From an uncultured Sphingomonadaceae bacterium (GTDB lineage: Bacteria; Pseudomonadota; Alphaproteobacteria; Sphingomonadales; Sphingomonadaceae), in the NCBI GenBank assembly GCA_947503245.1, contig CANNCV010000002.1:372001-436000 (forward strand): DNA of 64,000 nt, given 5' to 3'. Shown piece after piece: positions 45,464-54,919 of this stretch (position 1 is the first letter of the stretch; the number at the start of each line of letters is the position of its first letter). The position numbers and the translations under genes were made by a program. The notes under the pieces were generated by a model. The model was given only the letters and a program-made list of their open reading frames with translations, was not told the DNA's origin and searched no databases.

Positions 45464-47188
45464 CTACATACGGTCGGCCGCTTCAACACCCATGATGCTC
45501 AGGCCATTACGCAATATTTGCCCGATATTTTCGCTCATGAAAAGCCTTGCACCAGACAATATCGGCGCATCTGTGCGCAAAACGCGCATATCAGGCTGAT
45601 CTTTGCCCAAATTCCAGAATGCATGATAGGCTGCGGCCAGATCGTAAAGATAAAAGGCAATGCGGTGCGGTTCGCGCGCTTGTGCCGCCCCTTCAATGAT
45701 TCGCGGAAATTGTGCGGCCAGCTGAATAAGCTCAACATCGCCCTGTGTCAGCTGATCCAAATGCGCATCAGAGGCTGCAAGCCCTTCATCTTTGGCCTTC
45801 CGCAGCGTCGACGATATCCGCGCATGGGCATATTGCACATAGAAGACCGGATTGTCTTTTGACGCTTCCACCACCTTGGCAAAGTCAAAGTCCATCTGTG
45901 CGTCTGCTTTGCGCGTCAGCATGGTGAAGCGCACCACATCTTTGCCAACTTCTTTGACCACATCGGCCAAGGTCACAAAATCGCCAGAGCGCTTTGCCAT
46001 TTTTACGGGTTCACCATCACGCAGCATGCGCACCATCTGGACCAGTTTAACGTCAAAAGGCGTATCGCCATCGGTCAGCGCGCCAACCGCAGCCTTTATC
46101 CGCTTCACTGTTCCGGCATGGTCTGCACCCCAAATATTGATCAGCGCGTCAGCTTTTTGCGCTTTTTGGAAGTGATAGGCCATATCGGCGCCAAAATAGG
46201 TCCATTTGCCATCCGATTTACGGATGGGCCGATCCTGATCGTCACCAAATTTTGTGGAGCGGAATAAAGGAAGTTCAACCGCTTCCCAATCTTCTAATGT
46301 CTTGCCCTTCGGCGCTTCCAAAAGCCCGTCAAAAACCAGATCCTTGCTGCGCAAAAAAGCTTCAGCTTCGGCTGGCTTTCCCGCTGCTTGCAATGCGGCT
46401 TCAGAGGCAAAAATGTCATGTTCTATGCCCAGCAACGCAAGGTCCGCACGGATCATGTCAAGCATGGCTGCAACGGCCTTTTCACGGAATATAATGAGCC
46501 ATTCCTGCTCATCCTTATCAGCGAAACGGTCCTGATATTCCTGCGCCAATGCCTGCCCGACCGGCACCAGATAATCACCGGGGTAAAGGCCGGAAGGTAT
46601 CTCACCAATATCGCGGCCAAGCGCTTCAAGATAACGCAGATATACCGAATGCGCGAGCACATCGACCTGTCCACCTGCATCATTAACATAATATTCGCGG
46701 ATCACCTTGTGACCCACAAATTCCAGCAAATTGGCCAGCGCATCACCCACCACCGCGCCGCGGCAATGGCCAATATGCATGGGGCCAGTGGGGTTGGCCG
46801 AAACATATTCGACATTCACGGTGGACGTATCGGGATTGGCCGGACGCCCATAATCAGCGCCTGCTTGCGCTATATCATGCAGCTCGGCTGTCCATGCCCC
46901 GCTGGTCAATCGCAAATTGATAAAACCAGGTCCGGCAATCTCAACAGACACAACTTCATCAATTTTGCGCAGCTCGATCGCTAACAGCTCAGCAAAATCG
47001 CGCGGCTTGGTCCCTGCTGCTTTGGCCAGCACCATGGCAGCATTGGTCGCAAGGTCACCATGGCTGGCATCGCGCGGCGGCTCAACAGTAACGGCTTTGC
47101 GCGGCGCATCAGCAGGCAGCACTTGCTGCGCAACCAAGGCATCCAAAGCGGCATGTATATGATCGGCAAAGCGGGTAAATAAAGGCAT
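45464..47188 (-). CDS. argS: Arginyl-tRNA synthetase
   Basis: Class I aminoacyl-tRNA synthetase charging tRNA-Arg, 574 aa. The N-terminal Add-1 domain is followed by the HIGH-type motif in ANPTGPMHIGHCRGAVVGD and the ArgS block DGKWTYFGADMAYH. The region VKMAKRSGDFVTLADVV replaces a classical KMSKS. The anticodon-binding DALR domain ends the protein. It heads the minus-strand operon running to tatC. Confidence 0.97.
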   Translation of the reverse strand: MPLFTRFADHIHAALDALVAQQVLPADAPRKAVTVEPPRDASHGDLATNAAMVLAKAAGTKPRDFAELLAIELRKIDEVVSVEIAGPGFINLRLTSGAWTAELHDIAQAGADYGRPANPDTSTVNVEYVSANPTGPMHIGHCRGAVVGDALANLLEFVGHKVIREYYVNDAGGQVDVLAHSVYLRYLEALGRDIGEIPSGLYPGDYLVPVGQALAQEYQDRFADKDEQEWLIIFREKAVAAMLDMIRADLALLGIEHDIFASEAALQAAGKPAEAEAFLRSKDLVFDGLLEAPKGKTLEDWEAVELPLFRSTKFGDDQDRPIRKSDGKWTYFGADMAYHFQKAQKADALINIWGADHAGTVKRIKAAVGALTDGDTPFDVKLVQMVRMLRDGEPVKMAKRSGDFVTLADVVKEVGKDVVRFTMLTRKADAQMDFDFAKVVEASKDNPVFYVQYAHARISSTLRKAKDEGLAASDAHLDQLTQGDVELIQLAAQFPRIIEGAAQAREPHRIAFYLYDLAAAYHAFWNLGKDQPDMRVLRTDAPILSGARLFMSENIGQILRNGLSIMGVEAADRM

Positions 47189-47423
47189 TTGCGGCTATTC
47201 TTTCACTATAAATCTGGTCAGTCTTATACGGATATTCGCCCAGACTGTTCATAAGGGTTATTCAGGCCGACAATATGGTCAAGACGTTACATTCGAGATT
47301 GCTTTAGCCCATCGTGATAACAGGCTTCAAGTATCAGCAATGACACGGCCCAATTCAGCACAACAGACCCCCAAAGCCAATTCCACGAAGGGCTGCTCGG
47401 CACTTTATTATATGCGCAAACCC

Positions 47424-48077
47424 TTATCGCGTGGCGTTATATTGCAATTGGTCCTGAGTAAGCTGGAACCCAATCAGCAACTCAAATCGGGCACGGTTCA
47501 GCGCTGCACGGACCGTCGGGTCAGCCAACGGATCAATCGCAGCGGACGCATCGCCGCTTTTGCGTTTGGCCGTAATGCGTTGCAGCACATCGTCCGGCAA
47601 GGTTGCATCAGCGCGATCAACATAGCTTGCCGCTTTGGCGCTTGCCTGAGCGCGATATTCGCCATCAGGGAATGTCAAAGTCACGGTGCCAACCCGCTTT
47701 GCAATCACCGCACTGCCACCGCGTACAACGGTCGAGAAATAGGGCAATTCAACCGTTCTTGCGCCTTCTGCAAAGCTGCGCCGGGCAATCACATCAAAAG
47801 TCGCTTCAGAATATAGCTTCTCATCGCCCTCATTGCATGTTGATCGCAAATTGGTGACTTGCGCCACAACATCAATCGCGCTGGCATCGCGGCTGTTAAC
47901 CGGGTCGAACAAGGTAATATCACCGGCATGGTTCGGGATGGCGACTTCCGGACAGGTGGACAATGTTGATGTCACGCCAAGGCCACCAGCAACAACCAGC
48001 TGATCATCACCTGCACAGCCGCTGAGCACCATGGCGGCCATTGCCGCAATACCCATATTCCCCATTTTCAAACGCAT
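47424..48077 (-). CDS. Putative lipoprotein of unknown function
   Basis: A 217-aa protein whose signal peptide ends in the lipobox LSGC (lipid Cys near residue 21 from the ATG at 48077; a TTG at 48089 would add four residues). The mature part has two further Cys residues (STCPEVAIPN, STCNEGDEKLY) that could pair in the periplasm, then beta-rich sequence (FDVIARRSFAEGARTVELPYFS and AVIAKRVGTVTLTFPDG). Similar lipoproteins occur in sphingomonads next to argS, without assigned role. It is divergent from ispH. Confidence 0.8.
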   Translation of the reverse strand: MRLKMGNMGIAAMAAMVLSGCAGDDQLVVAGGLGVTSTLSTCPEVAIPNHAGDITLFDPVNSRDASAIDVVAQVTNLRSTCNEGDEKLYSEATFDVIARRSFAEGARTVELPYFSTVVRGGSAVIAKRVGTVTLTFPDGEYRAQASAKAASYVDRADATLPDDVLQRITAKRKSGDASAAIDPLADPTVRAALNRARFELLIGFQLTQDQLQYNATR

Positions 48078-48363
48078 AATAATCCCCAAAAAATCTTTAT
48101 TTCAGCCCATTTCAAGGGGCGAAAAGCAAGGCTTTATCTCTTGGCACGTGCTATGCAATATTGCATTGGACGCTGCAAGTCATGGATTTCAATCTTACCA
48201 TGAATACAGGCTTTCACTCGGCCGATAAAATCTTTACATATGTTGCAGGTGATTGCATGAACAGTCGCCGAACGGCGCACCAAAGCGCGACATAATTGAC
48301 GACATAATATCGGCGATAAGCCCATTAGACACACATGCCCTTTACCAATCAGGACCAGCCAAA
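48078..48363. other. Divergent promoter region between a lipoprotein gene and ispH
   Basis: 286 bp between divergent starts. The ispH frame remains open upstream to 48253, but this extension has no family similarity. No RNA gene or clear operator was recognised. Confidence 0.4.
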
Positions 48364-49314
48364 ATGACCAAAAAAGCCCTGGAAATTGTTATCGCATCAC
48401 CGCGTGGTTTTTGTGCCGGAGTCGACCGCGCTATCGAGATTGTCGAGGTCGCACTGCAAAAATATGGTGCTCCCGTCTATGTTCGTCATGAGATTGTGCA
48501 TAACCGCTATGTTGTTGATAATTTAAAAGAAGAAGGGGCTATCTTTGTTGAGGAATTGGACGAAGTTCCAGACAATGTACCCGTTGTCTTTTCCGCGCAT
48601 GGCGTTCCGAAATCCGTGCCCGCTAAAGCAGAAATGCGCGGGCTAAACTATCTTGATGCGACCTGCCCCTTGGTTTCCAAGGTGCACAGACAGGCCGAGC
48701 GTCAGGTTGAGGCAGGCCGCCATATTATTTTTGTTGGCCATGAAGGACACCCCGAAGTTATCGGCACATTTGGTCAAGTCCCCGAAGGCGATATGACATT
48801 GGTTGAGACTGTAGAGGATGTCGCAAATCTTCAGGTCGAAGATGAAGATTGTCTGGCTTACCTTACCCAAACAACATTATCTGTGGATGATACGGCGGAG
48901 ATTATCACCGCCTTACAGAAGCGTTTCTCCAAAATCGTCGGGCCCAAGGCTGAAGATATTTGCTATGCTACCTCCAACCGTCAAGCAGCGGTCAAGGCTA
49001 TTGCCAGCGATGCACAGGCGATGTTCGTTATTGGCGCACCCAACAGTTCCAACTCCCTGCGTTTGGTGGAAGTAGCAGAGCGCGAGGGCACACCGTCCAT
49101 GCTTATTCAGCGCGCGCATGACATTGATTTTCGCTGGCTTGACCAAGTCTCGACCTTGGGGCTGACTGCTGGCGCATCTGCTCCGGAAGAGCTGGTACGC
49201 GAAGTTATTGACGCACTGGCAGAACGTTTTGAAGTCACAGAACGCAAAGTGCGGACGGTTGATGAGAAGATTGTGTTCAAATTGCCCCGCGGTCTGGAAA
49301 CCAACGCCGCCTGA
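48364..49314 (+). CDS. ispH: 4-hydroxy-3-methylbut-2-enyl diphosphate reductase
   Basis: Last enzyme of the MEP isoprenoid pathway, an iron-sulfur protein converting HMBPP to IPP and DMAPP. The 316-aa product carries the three cluster-binding cysteines: Cys17 ([10 protein letters not shown]), Cys101 ([11 protein letters not shown]) and Cys200 (ICYATSNRQ). The substrate residues are in [10 protein letters not shown] and TAGASAPE. The ATG at 48364 starts [15 protein letters not shown], matching the family N-terminus. It is followed 15 bp later by thrB on the same strand. Confidence 0.97.
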   Translation: MTKKALEIVIASPRGFCAGVDRAIEIVEVALQKYGAPVYVRHEIVHNRYVVDNLKEEGAIFVEELDEVPDNVPVVFSAHGVPKSVPAKAEMRGLNYLDATCPLVSKVHRQAERQVEAGRHIIFVGHEGHPEVIGTFGQVPEGDMTLVETVEDVANLQVEDEDCLAYLTQTTLSVDDTAEIITALQKRFSKIVGPKAEDICYATSNRQAAVKAIASDAQAMFVIGAPNSSNSLRLVEVAEREGTPSMLIQRAHDIDFRWLDQVSTLGLTAGASAPEELVREVIDALAERFEVTERKVRTVDEKIVFKLPRGLETNAA

Positions 49315-49329
49315 TCAGGCGCTCATATC

Positions 49330-50307
49330 ATGGCTGTATATACGCAAATCGGGCAGGAACAGCTCGCACAGTTCCTGCAGGATTATGATGTTGGAGAATT
49401 GATAAGCTTTTCCGGCATTGCGCAGGGCGTGGAAAATAGCAATTACCGCGTCGAAACCACAAGCGGCCCCTATATTCTGACCCTGTATGAAAAGCGGGTG
49501 GCAAAGACTGATCTGCCCTTTTTCGTGGCCTTGATGGATCACGCCGCTGCGAAAGGCGTCGCCATGCCGGGAACGATTTCTGATCGCGGTAATATCAGCA
49601 TCAAACAGCTGTGCGGCAAACCGGCATGTTTGATCGAATTTATGGCGGGCGAGACTATTGCCAAGCCAAATGCTGATCTGGCCTATAAAGGCGGGGTTGC
49701 TCTCGGCCAGTTTCATCGGGCTATGCGCGGCTTCTCCATGACGCGCACTAACAGCATGGGGCCAGATGAGTGGCAGCGTCTTGCCGATATATGCGCGCCC
49801 AAACTGCACAATATCACGCCAGAAAAACCTATCGAACTAATGCCTGTTTTAAGCGATATTTTGCGCCACTGGCCGACCGACCTGCCGCAATCGACAATCC
49901 ATGCTGACCTTTTCCCCGACAATGTCATGGTGCAAGGGGGCGAGGTTTCCGCCATTATCGATGTCTATTTCGCGTGCACGGACATTCGCGCCTATGATCT
50001 GGCCGTGATGCACAGCGCATGGTGTTTCGGCGATGATGGTTTGCATTTTGATGCAGATATATCGCAGCAATTGCTTAGCGGATATGGCTCGGTCATTTCG
50101 CTGGATCCGCAGGAAATTTCCGCTCTGCCCATATTGTGCCGAGGGGCAAGTCTGCGCTTCTTCCTCAGCCGCGCTTATGACTGGCTGCATACTGCCCCCG
50201 ATGCAATGGTGACCCGCAAAGACCCCATGGCCTATTGGCATAGGCTGGAATTTTATGGGCAAGAGCCAAATCACGCCCTTTTTGCAAAGGCCTTTAACCA
50301 TGGATGA
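49330..50307 (+). CDS. thrB: Homoserine kinase, ThrB type II
   Basis: ATP-dependent phosphorylation of homoserine in threonine synthesis. The 325-aa protein belongs to the aminoglycoside-phosphotransferase-like homoserine kinase group of alphaproteobacteria, not the GHMP type. It shows [15 protein letters not shown], the catalytic loop [13 protein letters not shown], and [19 protein letters not shown]. It ends overlapping rnhA by 8 bp (50300-50307), so the two are co-translated. The order ispH-thrB-rnhA is a known alphaproteobacterial neighbourhood. Confidence 0.94.
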   Translation: MAVYTQIGQEQLAQFLQDYDVGELISFSGIAQGVENSNYRVETTSGPYILTLYEKRVAKTDLPFFVALMDHAAAKGVAMPGTISDRGNISIKQLCGKPACLIEFMAGETIAKPNADLAYKGGVALGQFHRAMRGFSMTRTNSMGPDEWQRLADICAPKLHNITPEKPIELMPVLSDILRHWPTDLPQSTIHADLFPDNVMVQGGEVSAIIDVYFACTDIRAYDLAVMHSAWCFGDDGLHFDADISQQLLSGYGSVISLDPQEISALPILCRGASLRFFLSRAYDWLHTAPDAMVTRKDPMAYWHRLEFYGQEPNHALFAKAFNHG

Positions 50308-50749
50308 TAAAAAGACGGTCCACATTGCAACTGATGGCGCTTGCAAAGGCAATCCTGGCCCCGGCGGATGGGGCGCCGTCATTCGCTATGGCGATAAAGA
50401 AAAAGACCTGTCCGGCGGCGAGCCAGACACCACGAATAACCGGATGGAATTAAAAGCCGCCATTGAAGCACTCAACGCTTTAAAACGGCCCTGCAATGTC
50501 GCTCTGACAACAGACAGCGTTTATGTTCGTGATGGCATTACAAAATGGATCCATGGCTGGCAGCGCAATGGATGGCGCACTGCGGCCAAAAAGCCGGTAA
50601 AAAATGCTGATCTATGGCAGGAATTGCTGGCCGCGACACAGCGGCATGATGTCACATGGCATTGGGTGAAGGGTCATGCCGGTGATGAATATAATGAGCG
50701 CGCCGACACTTTGGCAAGCGACGCCGCCTTAGCAGTGGGCAGAGACTAA
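50300..50749 (+). CDS. rnhA: Ribonuclease HI
   Basis: Endonuclease cleaving the RNA strand of RNA-DNA hybrids. The 149-aa length is standard. Active-site acidic residues are present: Asp in [15 protein letters not shown], Glu in [13 protein letters not shown], Asp in [11 protein letters not shown] and Asp in YNERADTLA. The basic handle [18 protein letters not shown] is also present. The ATG at 50300 overlaps the end of thrB. Confidence 0.97.
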   Translation: MDDKKTVHIATDGACKGNPGPGGWGAVIRYGDKEKDLSGGEPDTTNNRMELKAAIEALNALKRPCNVALTTDSVYVRDGITKWIHGWQRNGWRTAAKKPVKNADLWQELLAATQRHDVTWHWVKGHAGDEYNERADTLASDAALAVGRD

Positions 50750-50787
50750 CCGTCCCTGCATGTCCAAGACCGTTTGTTCAAGCGGCT

Positions 50788-50827
50788 GAGCTGGCGGGAC
50801 CAAGACAAAAGAACTGGCCCGCCGCTC
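50788..50827 (+). terminator. Weak hairpin after rnhA
   Basis: GAGC-TG-GCGGG and CCCGCC-GCTC arms enclose about 19 bases and are followed by ACGCCTTTTAT. It could terminate the ispH-thrB-rnhA transcript; stem quality is moderate and the T tract is delayed. Confidence 0.3.
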
Positions 50828-50862
50828 ACGCCTTTTATGCTACAGTCATGGTAGCAGCTTGA

Positions 50863-51039
50863 TTAGCTATTATCTTCTACAGGTGCGCCAGGGCCGTTTT
50901 TCTTAATAGAATCAATGGCGTTTTGTGCGCTAGACTTGCTGGAATAGCCTTGGGTAGAGAACATAACTTCGCTGTTATATTTGAAGCGCACACGAAATTC
51001 GTCGCTTTTGTCTTTATAAATCTCAAAATGATGGGCCAT
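50863..51039 (-). CDS. DUF1508 (YegP-family) small protein
   Basis: A 58-aa protein missed by length cut-offs. It begins MAHHFEIYKDKSDEFRVRFK and contains GYSSKSSAQNAIDSIKKN, the single-copy DUF1508 repeat: a phi-phi-YKDxxGxFRWRxK strand pair, then a helix ending IxxIKxN. The ATG at 51039 has AGGAG seven bases upstream. YegP-type proteins are small, often multicopy in proteobacteria, and of unproven role (a stress link has been suggested for relatives). It is convergent with rnhA. Confidence 0.9.
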   Translation of the reverse strand: MAHHFEIYKDKSDEFRVRFKYNSEVMFSTQGYSSKSSAQNAIDSIKKNGPGAPVEDNS

Positions 51040-51145
51040 TTGGCTGCTCCTATAGGTTGAAACTACGCTTACGCTACCAATTCAAACACGACTTGGCCAG
51101 TAGCACGAGAATCGATTTTACATCGAATCAATATTTCGATACATT

Positions 51146-52267
51146 TTATTCCTGGTTTAGAAATCGCGAGGCTCTGTAGGGCGCATCATCAAAATCTGAA
51201 AAGGCAGGCGGCAACGCGTTACCAGCTATGTGATGGGCCGCCAATTGCGCTGCAGCTGGTGCCGTCTGAATGCCATAGCCGCCCTGCCCTGCAAACCAGT
51301 AAAAGCCTGTTTGCGCGGCATCAAAACCATATACGGGTACACGGTCTGGCGCGAAGCTGCGCAGCCCCGCCCAGCGATGTTCAACCGCATCTATTGACCA
51401 GTCCACAACCTCTTGCAGGCGCTCAATCGCCAGCGCGACATCCCATTCCTCTGGCGCAGCATCACATGGTTCGCTCGGCGTTTCATCATGCGGGCTAAGC
51501 CATAAACGTCCAGATTCCGGCTTGAAATAGAAATTGCCCAATGCATCAATGATGAGCGGCATATCATCAGCAACCGGCGGTGTAACACGCAGTTGCACAA
51601 CCGTACGGCGCAGCGGCGTAATGCCCAAAGGCTCTATACCGCAACATCTAGCAACCCTGTCAGCCCAGGCACCGGATGCATTCACGATCAAAGGTGCAGA
51701 AAAATCCTCTCCGCCGCATCGCACTTGCCACTGGCCGTTATGGCGCACAGCGCTTTCCAGACCGCAGCCAAGCCTTAGCACCGCACCCCGTTTTTTCGCG
51801 CCGGTCAAATAGGCATTATGTAAGGCAGCAACATCTATATCGCTGCATTCAGGTTCATAATTGGCTATGCTATATTTCGGTTTAACGCCGGGCAGATATT
51901 GCATCATCGATTCGCGAGAAAGTGTCTGCATATCGACATTGCGGGCAGCAAAAAATACCTGCTCATCCTGGATGGCCTTATGTTGCGCGTCACTGCCAAT
52001 CGTCAAGGCGCCGCGTTGGCGCAAAAAACCATGAGCAGAAAATTCAGCAGGCGGGTTTTTGAGCATCGGGCCGGACAGGCTGGTCAATGGCTGGATCAGC
52101 GAACCGCCATAGCTTTCATTCCAAAAAGCGGCAGAGCGGCCCGTTGCATGATAACCCGCAACCGATTCCTGCTCAAAAATGCACACAGACATCGTTTCAG
52201 CCAAGTGATAGGCTAGGCTGGCACCAGCCATTCCGCCGCCAATAATGATCGCGTCAAAACCAGTCAT
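51146..52267 (-). CDS. FAD-dependent oxidoreductase, DAO family
   Basis: A 373-aa glycine/D-amino-acid oxidase-type flavoprotein. The N-terminal Rossmann motif AIIIGGGMAGASLAYHLAE binds FAD. A second FAD contact is LIVNASGAWADRVARCCG, and the C-terminal block FYWFAGQGGYGIQTAPAAAQL is typical of DAO proteins. It is expected to oxidise a secondary or primary amine (or 2-hydroxyacid) in the cytoplasm, but the substrate is unknown. It follows the alpha/beta hydrolase gene on the same strand with an 11-bp gap, suggesting one transcript. Confidence 0.87.
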   Translation of the reverse strand: MTGFDAIIIGGGMAGASLAYHLAETMSVCIFEQESVAGYHATGRSAAFWNESYGGSLIQPLTSLSGPMLKNPPAEFSAHGFLRQRGALTIGSDAQHKAIQDEQVFFAARNVDMQTLSRESMMQYLPGVKPKYSIANYEPECSDIDVAALHNAYLTGAKKRGAVLRLGCGLESAVRHNGQWQVRCGGEDFSAPLIVNASGAWADRVARCCGIEPLGITPLRRTVVQLRVTPPVADDMPLIIDALGNFYFKPESGRLWLSPHDETPSEPCDAAPEEWDVALAIERLQEVVDWSIDAVEHRWAGLRSFAPDRVPVYGFDAAQTGFYWFAGQGGYGIQTAPAAAQLAAHHIAGNALPPAFSDFDDAPYRASRFLNQE

Positions 52268-52278
52268 TACAATATTAT

Positions 52279-53262
52279 TTACGCCGATTGTGAATCGCGG
52301 TTGCGCGCCGCCGCCAATGATTGCTCTAGGAACAGATCAATTTCCGCCAAAGCCAGATCGCGCACAGCGTCCACTTCACGCAACAGCTCATGCGCGCATT
52401 CTTCGCCATAAGTTACCAATTTGGCATGTGGCAGGCGCGCAGATGCATCGACAATCGCATCATGGCTAACCAGCTTATCCTCACTGGCAGCGAGAATCAG
52501 TATAGGCGTAGTAACTTTTTCCCATTGGCCCGGCGCATGAATATGGCGAACCGATGCATAAGCGCGTTCCACCCATTGCCAGCTGGCTGGCCCCAGCACC
52601 AGTTCCGGCCGCTTTGCCCACCATGCCGCTTCATCATCATAACGGGCCTGATGATGGGTCAAAAGTGACTGGCGCTCACGTATCGGTGTGCCCGGCTTTT
52701 CACTAACCTTCCATGCCGGCCGTGCAGGGTCGCCAATCTTACACATGATACGCGCGAACAAATGGCTGACAGCCAGTGGCAATGGCGGGCCGGACATGCC
52801 CAGCATAGGCGCGCTCAAAATACAGGCATCAGGCGTGATCGCTCCATCGACAAGCGCGCGCGCGGCCAAATGCCCCCCCATTGAGTGCGCCATAATGACA
52901 TGCGGCCCTGGCGTTTCTTTGACCCATTTGCTCCAGAAGAAACCAATATCATCAATCCAGGTCGAAAAATCATCAATATGGCCAACATATTGGCTATCGG
53001 CCATGCGACCAGAGGCACCCTGTCCGCGCCAATCACATGCCGTGATATTCCATCCATGCCCATGCAGATGATTCAGTGTTTCCAGATATTTTTCATAAAT
53101 ATCTCCACGCCCAGGCATAAACAATACAGAGCCACGCGAAGCTTTCGACTCATTCGGCCAATCCATGCGGCGAATCTTCCATCCATCCTGCGCTTGCCAA
53201 TATTGCTCTTGCGCGCCCTTGGGCAATGACCGGCGATCAAAACCAGTTGCATTATCGGTCAT
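52279..53262 (-). CDS. Alpha/beta hydrolase (lysophospholipase/monoacylglycerol lipase-like)
   Basis: A 327-aa serine hydrolase. The nucleophile elbow is MAHSMGGHLAAR, with Ala in place of the first Gly of GxSxG. The N-terminal DWRGQGASGRM and C-terminal LAASEDKLVSHDAI (acidic residue) and CAHELLREVD (His) complete the triad pattern of PldB/monoglyceride lipases. The frame opens at 53424, but the ATG at 53262 with AAGGGG upstream gives the family N-terminus. It is divergent from cpaA, whose start lies 117 bp away. Confidence 0.87.
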   Translation of the reverse strand: MTDNATGFDRRSLPKGAQEQYWQAQDGWKIRRMDWPNESKASRGSVLFMPGRGDIYEKYLETLNHLHGHGWNITACDWRGQGASGRMADSQYVGHIDDFSTWIDDIGFFWSKWVKETPGPHVIMAHSMGGHLAARALVDGAITPDACILSAPMLGMSGPPLPLAVSHLFARIMCKIGDPARPAWKVSEKPGTPIRERQSLLTHHQARYDDEAAWWAKRPELVLGPASWQWVERAYASVRHIHAPGQWEKVTTPILILAASEDKLVSHDAIVDASARLPHAKLVTYGEECAHELLREVDAVRDLALAEIDLFLEQSLAAARNRDSQSA

Positions 53263-53378
53263 ATTCGGCCCCTTCAAAGTTACGCGCCAGCAAAATAGCA
53301 TTTCAAAACAAATGCAACGCAAAACAAAAATTTGCATGGTTACTATTTGGTAATTCATGGAGATTAAGACCGTCTTCC

Positions 53379-53852
53379 ATGACAGAGTTTCAAATCTCAT
53401 ACGGACTGCTGGCGGCCTTGGCAATTGCCCTGATTCACGCCTGCTATACCGACGCTAAACGACGCGAGATCGAAGATTGGCTTAATGCCGGAATAGCATT
53501 GGCCGCGCCCATTTTCTGGTGGTCGAGTGGCTATGACCTATGGCCGGACATTGGCTGGCAATTGGCCGTCGCTGGCGGGGTCTTTGTTATATTTACGGCA
53601 ATGTTCGCCATTGGCGCAATGGGCGGCGGGGATGTCAAACTGCTAAGCGCATTGGCGCTTTGGTTTCCATTCCCTGAAATTCTTAAGCTTGTGGTGATCA
53701 TGTCACTGGCAGGCGGCGCTCTTACACTCATCATGGCGACCATACACAAAATCCGCAAATCCTCTGCAAAACTGGAGATTCCATATGGTCTGGCCATTGC
53801 ATTTGGAGGTTTTTGGATAGTTGGCGAACGATATTTTAACCAATTTACCTGA
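53379..53852 (+). CDS. cpaA: Prepilin peptidase CpaA/TadV
   Basis: Type IV prepilin-like aspartyl peptidase that matures Flp pilins at the inner membrane, 157 aa with about four to five hydrophobic segments. The two catalytic aspartates are in CYTDAKRREIEDW and in the GxGD-type MGGGDVKLLSAL. The start ATG at 53379 is preferred over the open frame from 53226 because the family sequence begins MTEFQISY. It is the first gene of the tad cluster. No flp pilin gene is seen directly upstream. Confidence 0.93.
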   Translation: MTEFQISYGLLAALAIALIHACYTDAKRREIEDWLNAGIALAAPIFWWSSGYDLWPDIGWQLAVAGGVFVIFTAMFAIGAMGGGDVKLLSALALWFPFPEILKLVVIMSLAGGALTLIMATIHKIRKSSAKLEIPYGLAIAFGGFWIVGERYFNQFT

Positions 53853-53901
53853 TTAAGACAAACACACACATTTCTCGGAGCTGCATGGAGGCAGTTACAT
53901 T

Positions 53902-54918
53902 ATGGACAAGAAGAAAATTATATTGCTGGTCGGTGCGCTGGTCATAGCGTTGGGGACAGCATTTCTTGCACGTAGCCTTTTCGTAGGCGCTTCGGCCCCA
54001 CAGGCCGTTGCAAATGTAGCGGAAGTTGACGTTGAAGAAGGGGACCGTGTTCTCGTTGCAAACCGGGCATTGCCGGTTGGGACGATCATCACCCCTGATG
54101 CTTTCAGCTTTCAACCATGGCCGAAAGAATTGATCCAGCAGGCATATTTCCTTGAGGAAACGACCAATGGTGAAGCTCTTTTAGGTACAGTTGTTCGCAA
54201 CCCTATCACTGCTGGCCAGCCTGTAACCCAGGGTTCTCTGGTAAAGCCAGGTGATCGCGGCTTCCTTGCTGCTGCACTTGGCGCGGGAATGCGGGCCGTT
54301 ACTGTTCCTGTGTCAGAGCGTACAGGCGTTGCCGGCTTTGTTTTTCCGGGAGACCGCATCGATCTGGTTCTTACTCAATCTGTTAAGGGTGAAGATGGTC
54401 CAGACCTGAAAGCGTCTGAAACAATCATCCGCAACCTTCGCGTACTTGCAACCGGTCAACGGACAAATTCGCAAGATTCTGAAGGCAATCAGGTGGTGAG
54501 CAAGTTCAACACGGTTACCGTTGAAGTAACGCCAAAGATCGGCGAGAAAATTGCTGTGGCGCAAACAATCGGCGTTTTGAGCCTGTCACTGCGGTCCATC
54601 GCAGACAATGAAGCCGAACTGGAACGCGCGATTGCAGCGGGTGAGCTTGACCTGCCCGATGGTGCCGATCCCGAAGAAGAAGAGAAGTTTCTTCGTAACG
54701 TTGCGGTGCGCCCTGTCGATACCGATGCAACATTCGTAACCGGCGGTGACGTATCACGCTTTCAGCGCCGTAACCTGCCTTCCGCAAAACCTGCTCGCGG
54801 GGGCGCAAAAGCTCCTGTTTCCAGCATTCCTGCAGCGGGTCCACCACCAAAACCAAAACCCACGGTCCGTGTATCACGGGGCAAAGCTGTGACCACTGTA
54901 ACCGTTGGAGGTAACTAA
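53902..54918 (+). CDS. cpaB: Flp pilus assembly protein CpaB/RcpC
   Basis: Periplasmic SAF-domain protein of the Tad secretion apparatus, 338 aa. One N-terminal membrane helix (IILLVGALVIALGTAFL) precedes the SAF domain (VLVANRALPVGTIITPDAFSF) and the RcpC-like region (GFVFPGDRIDLVLTQSV, GVLSLSLR). The C-terminus is Pro/Lys-rich. The ATG at 53902 has GGAGG nearby upstream (53885-53891). It overlaps no gene; cpaC starts 2 bp after its stop. Confidence 0.93.
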   Translation: MDKKKIILLVGALVIALGTAFLARSLFVGASAPQAVANVAEVDVEEGDRVLVANRALPVGTIITPDAFSFQPWPKELIQQAYFLEETTNGEALLGTVVRNPITAGQPVTQGSLVKPGDRGFLAAALGAGMRAVTVPVSERTGVAGFVFPGDRIDLVLTQSVKGEDGPDLKASETIIRNLRVLATGQRTNSQDSEGNQVVSKFNTVTVEVTPKIGEKIAVAQTIGVLSLSLRSIADNEAELERAIAAGELDLPDGADPEEEEKFLRNVAVRPVDTDATFVTGGDVSRFQRRNLPSAKPARGGAKAPVSSIPAAGPPPKPKPTVRVSRGKAVTTVTVGGN

Positions 54919-54919
54919 C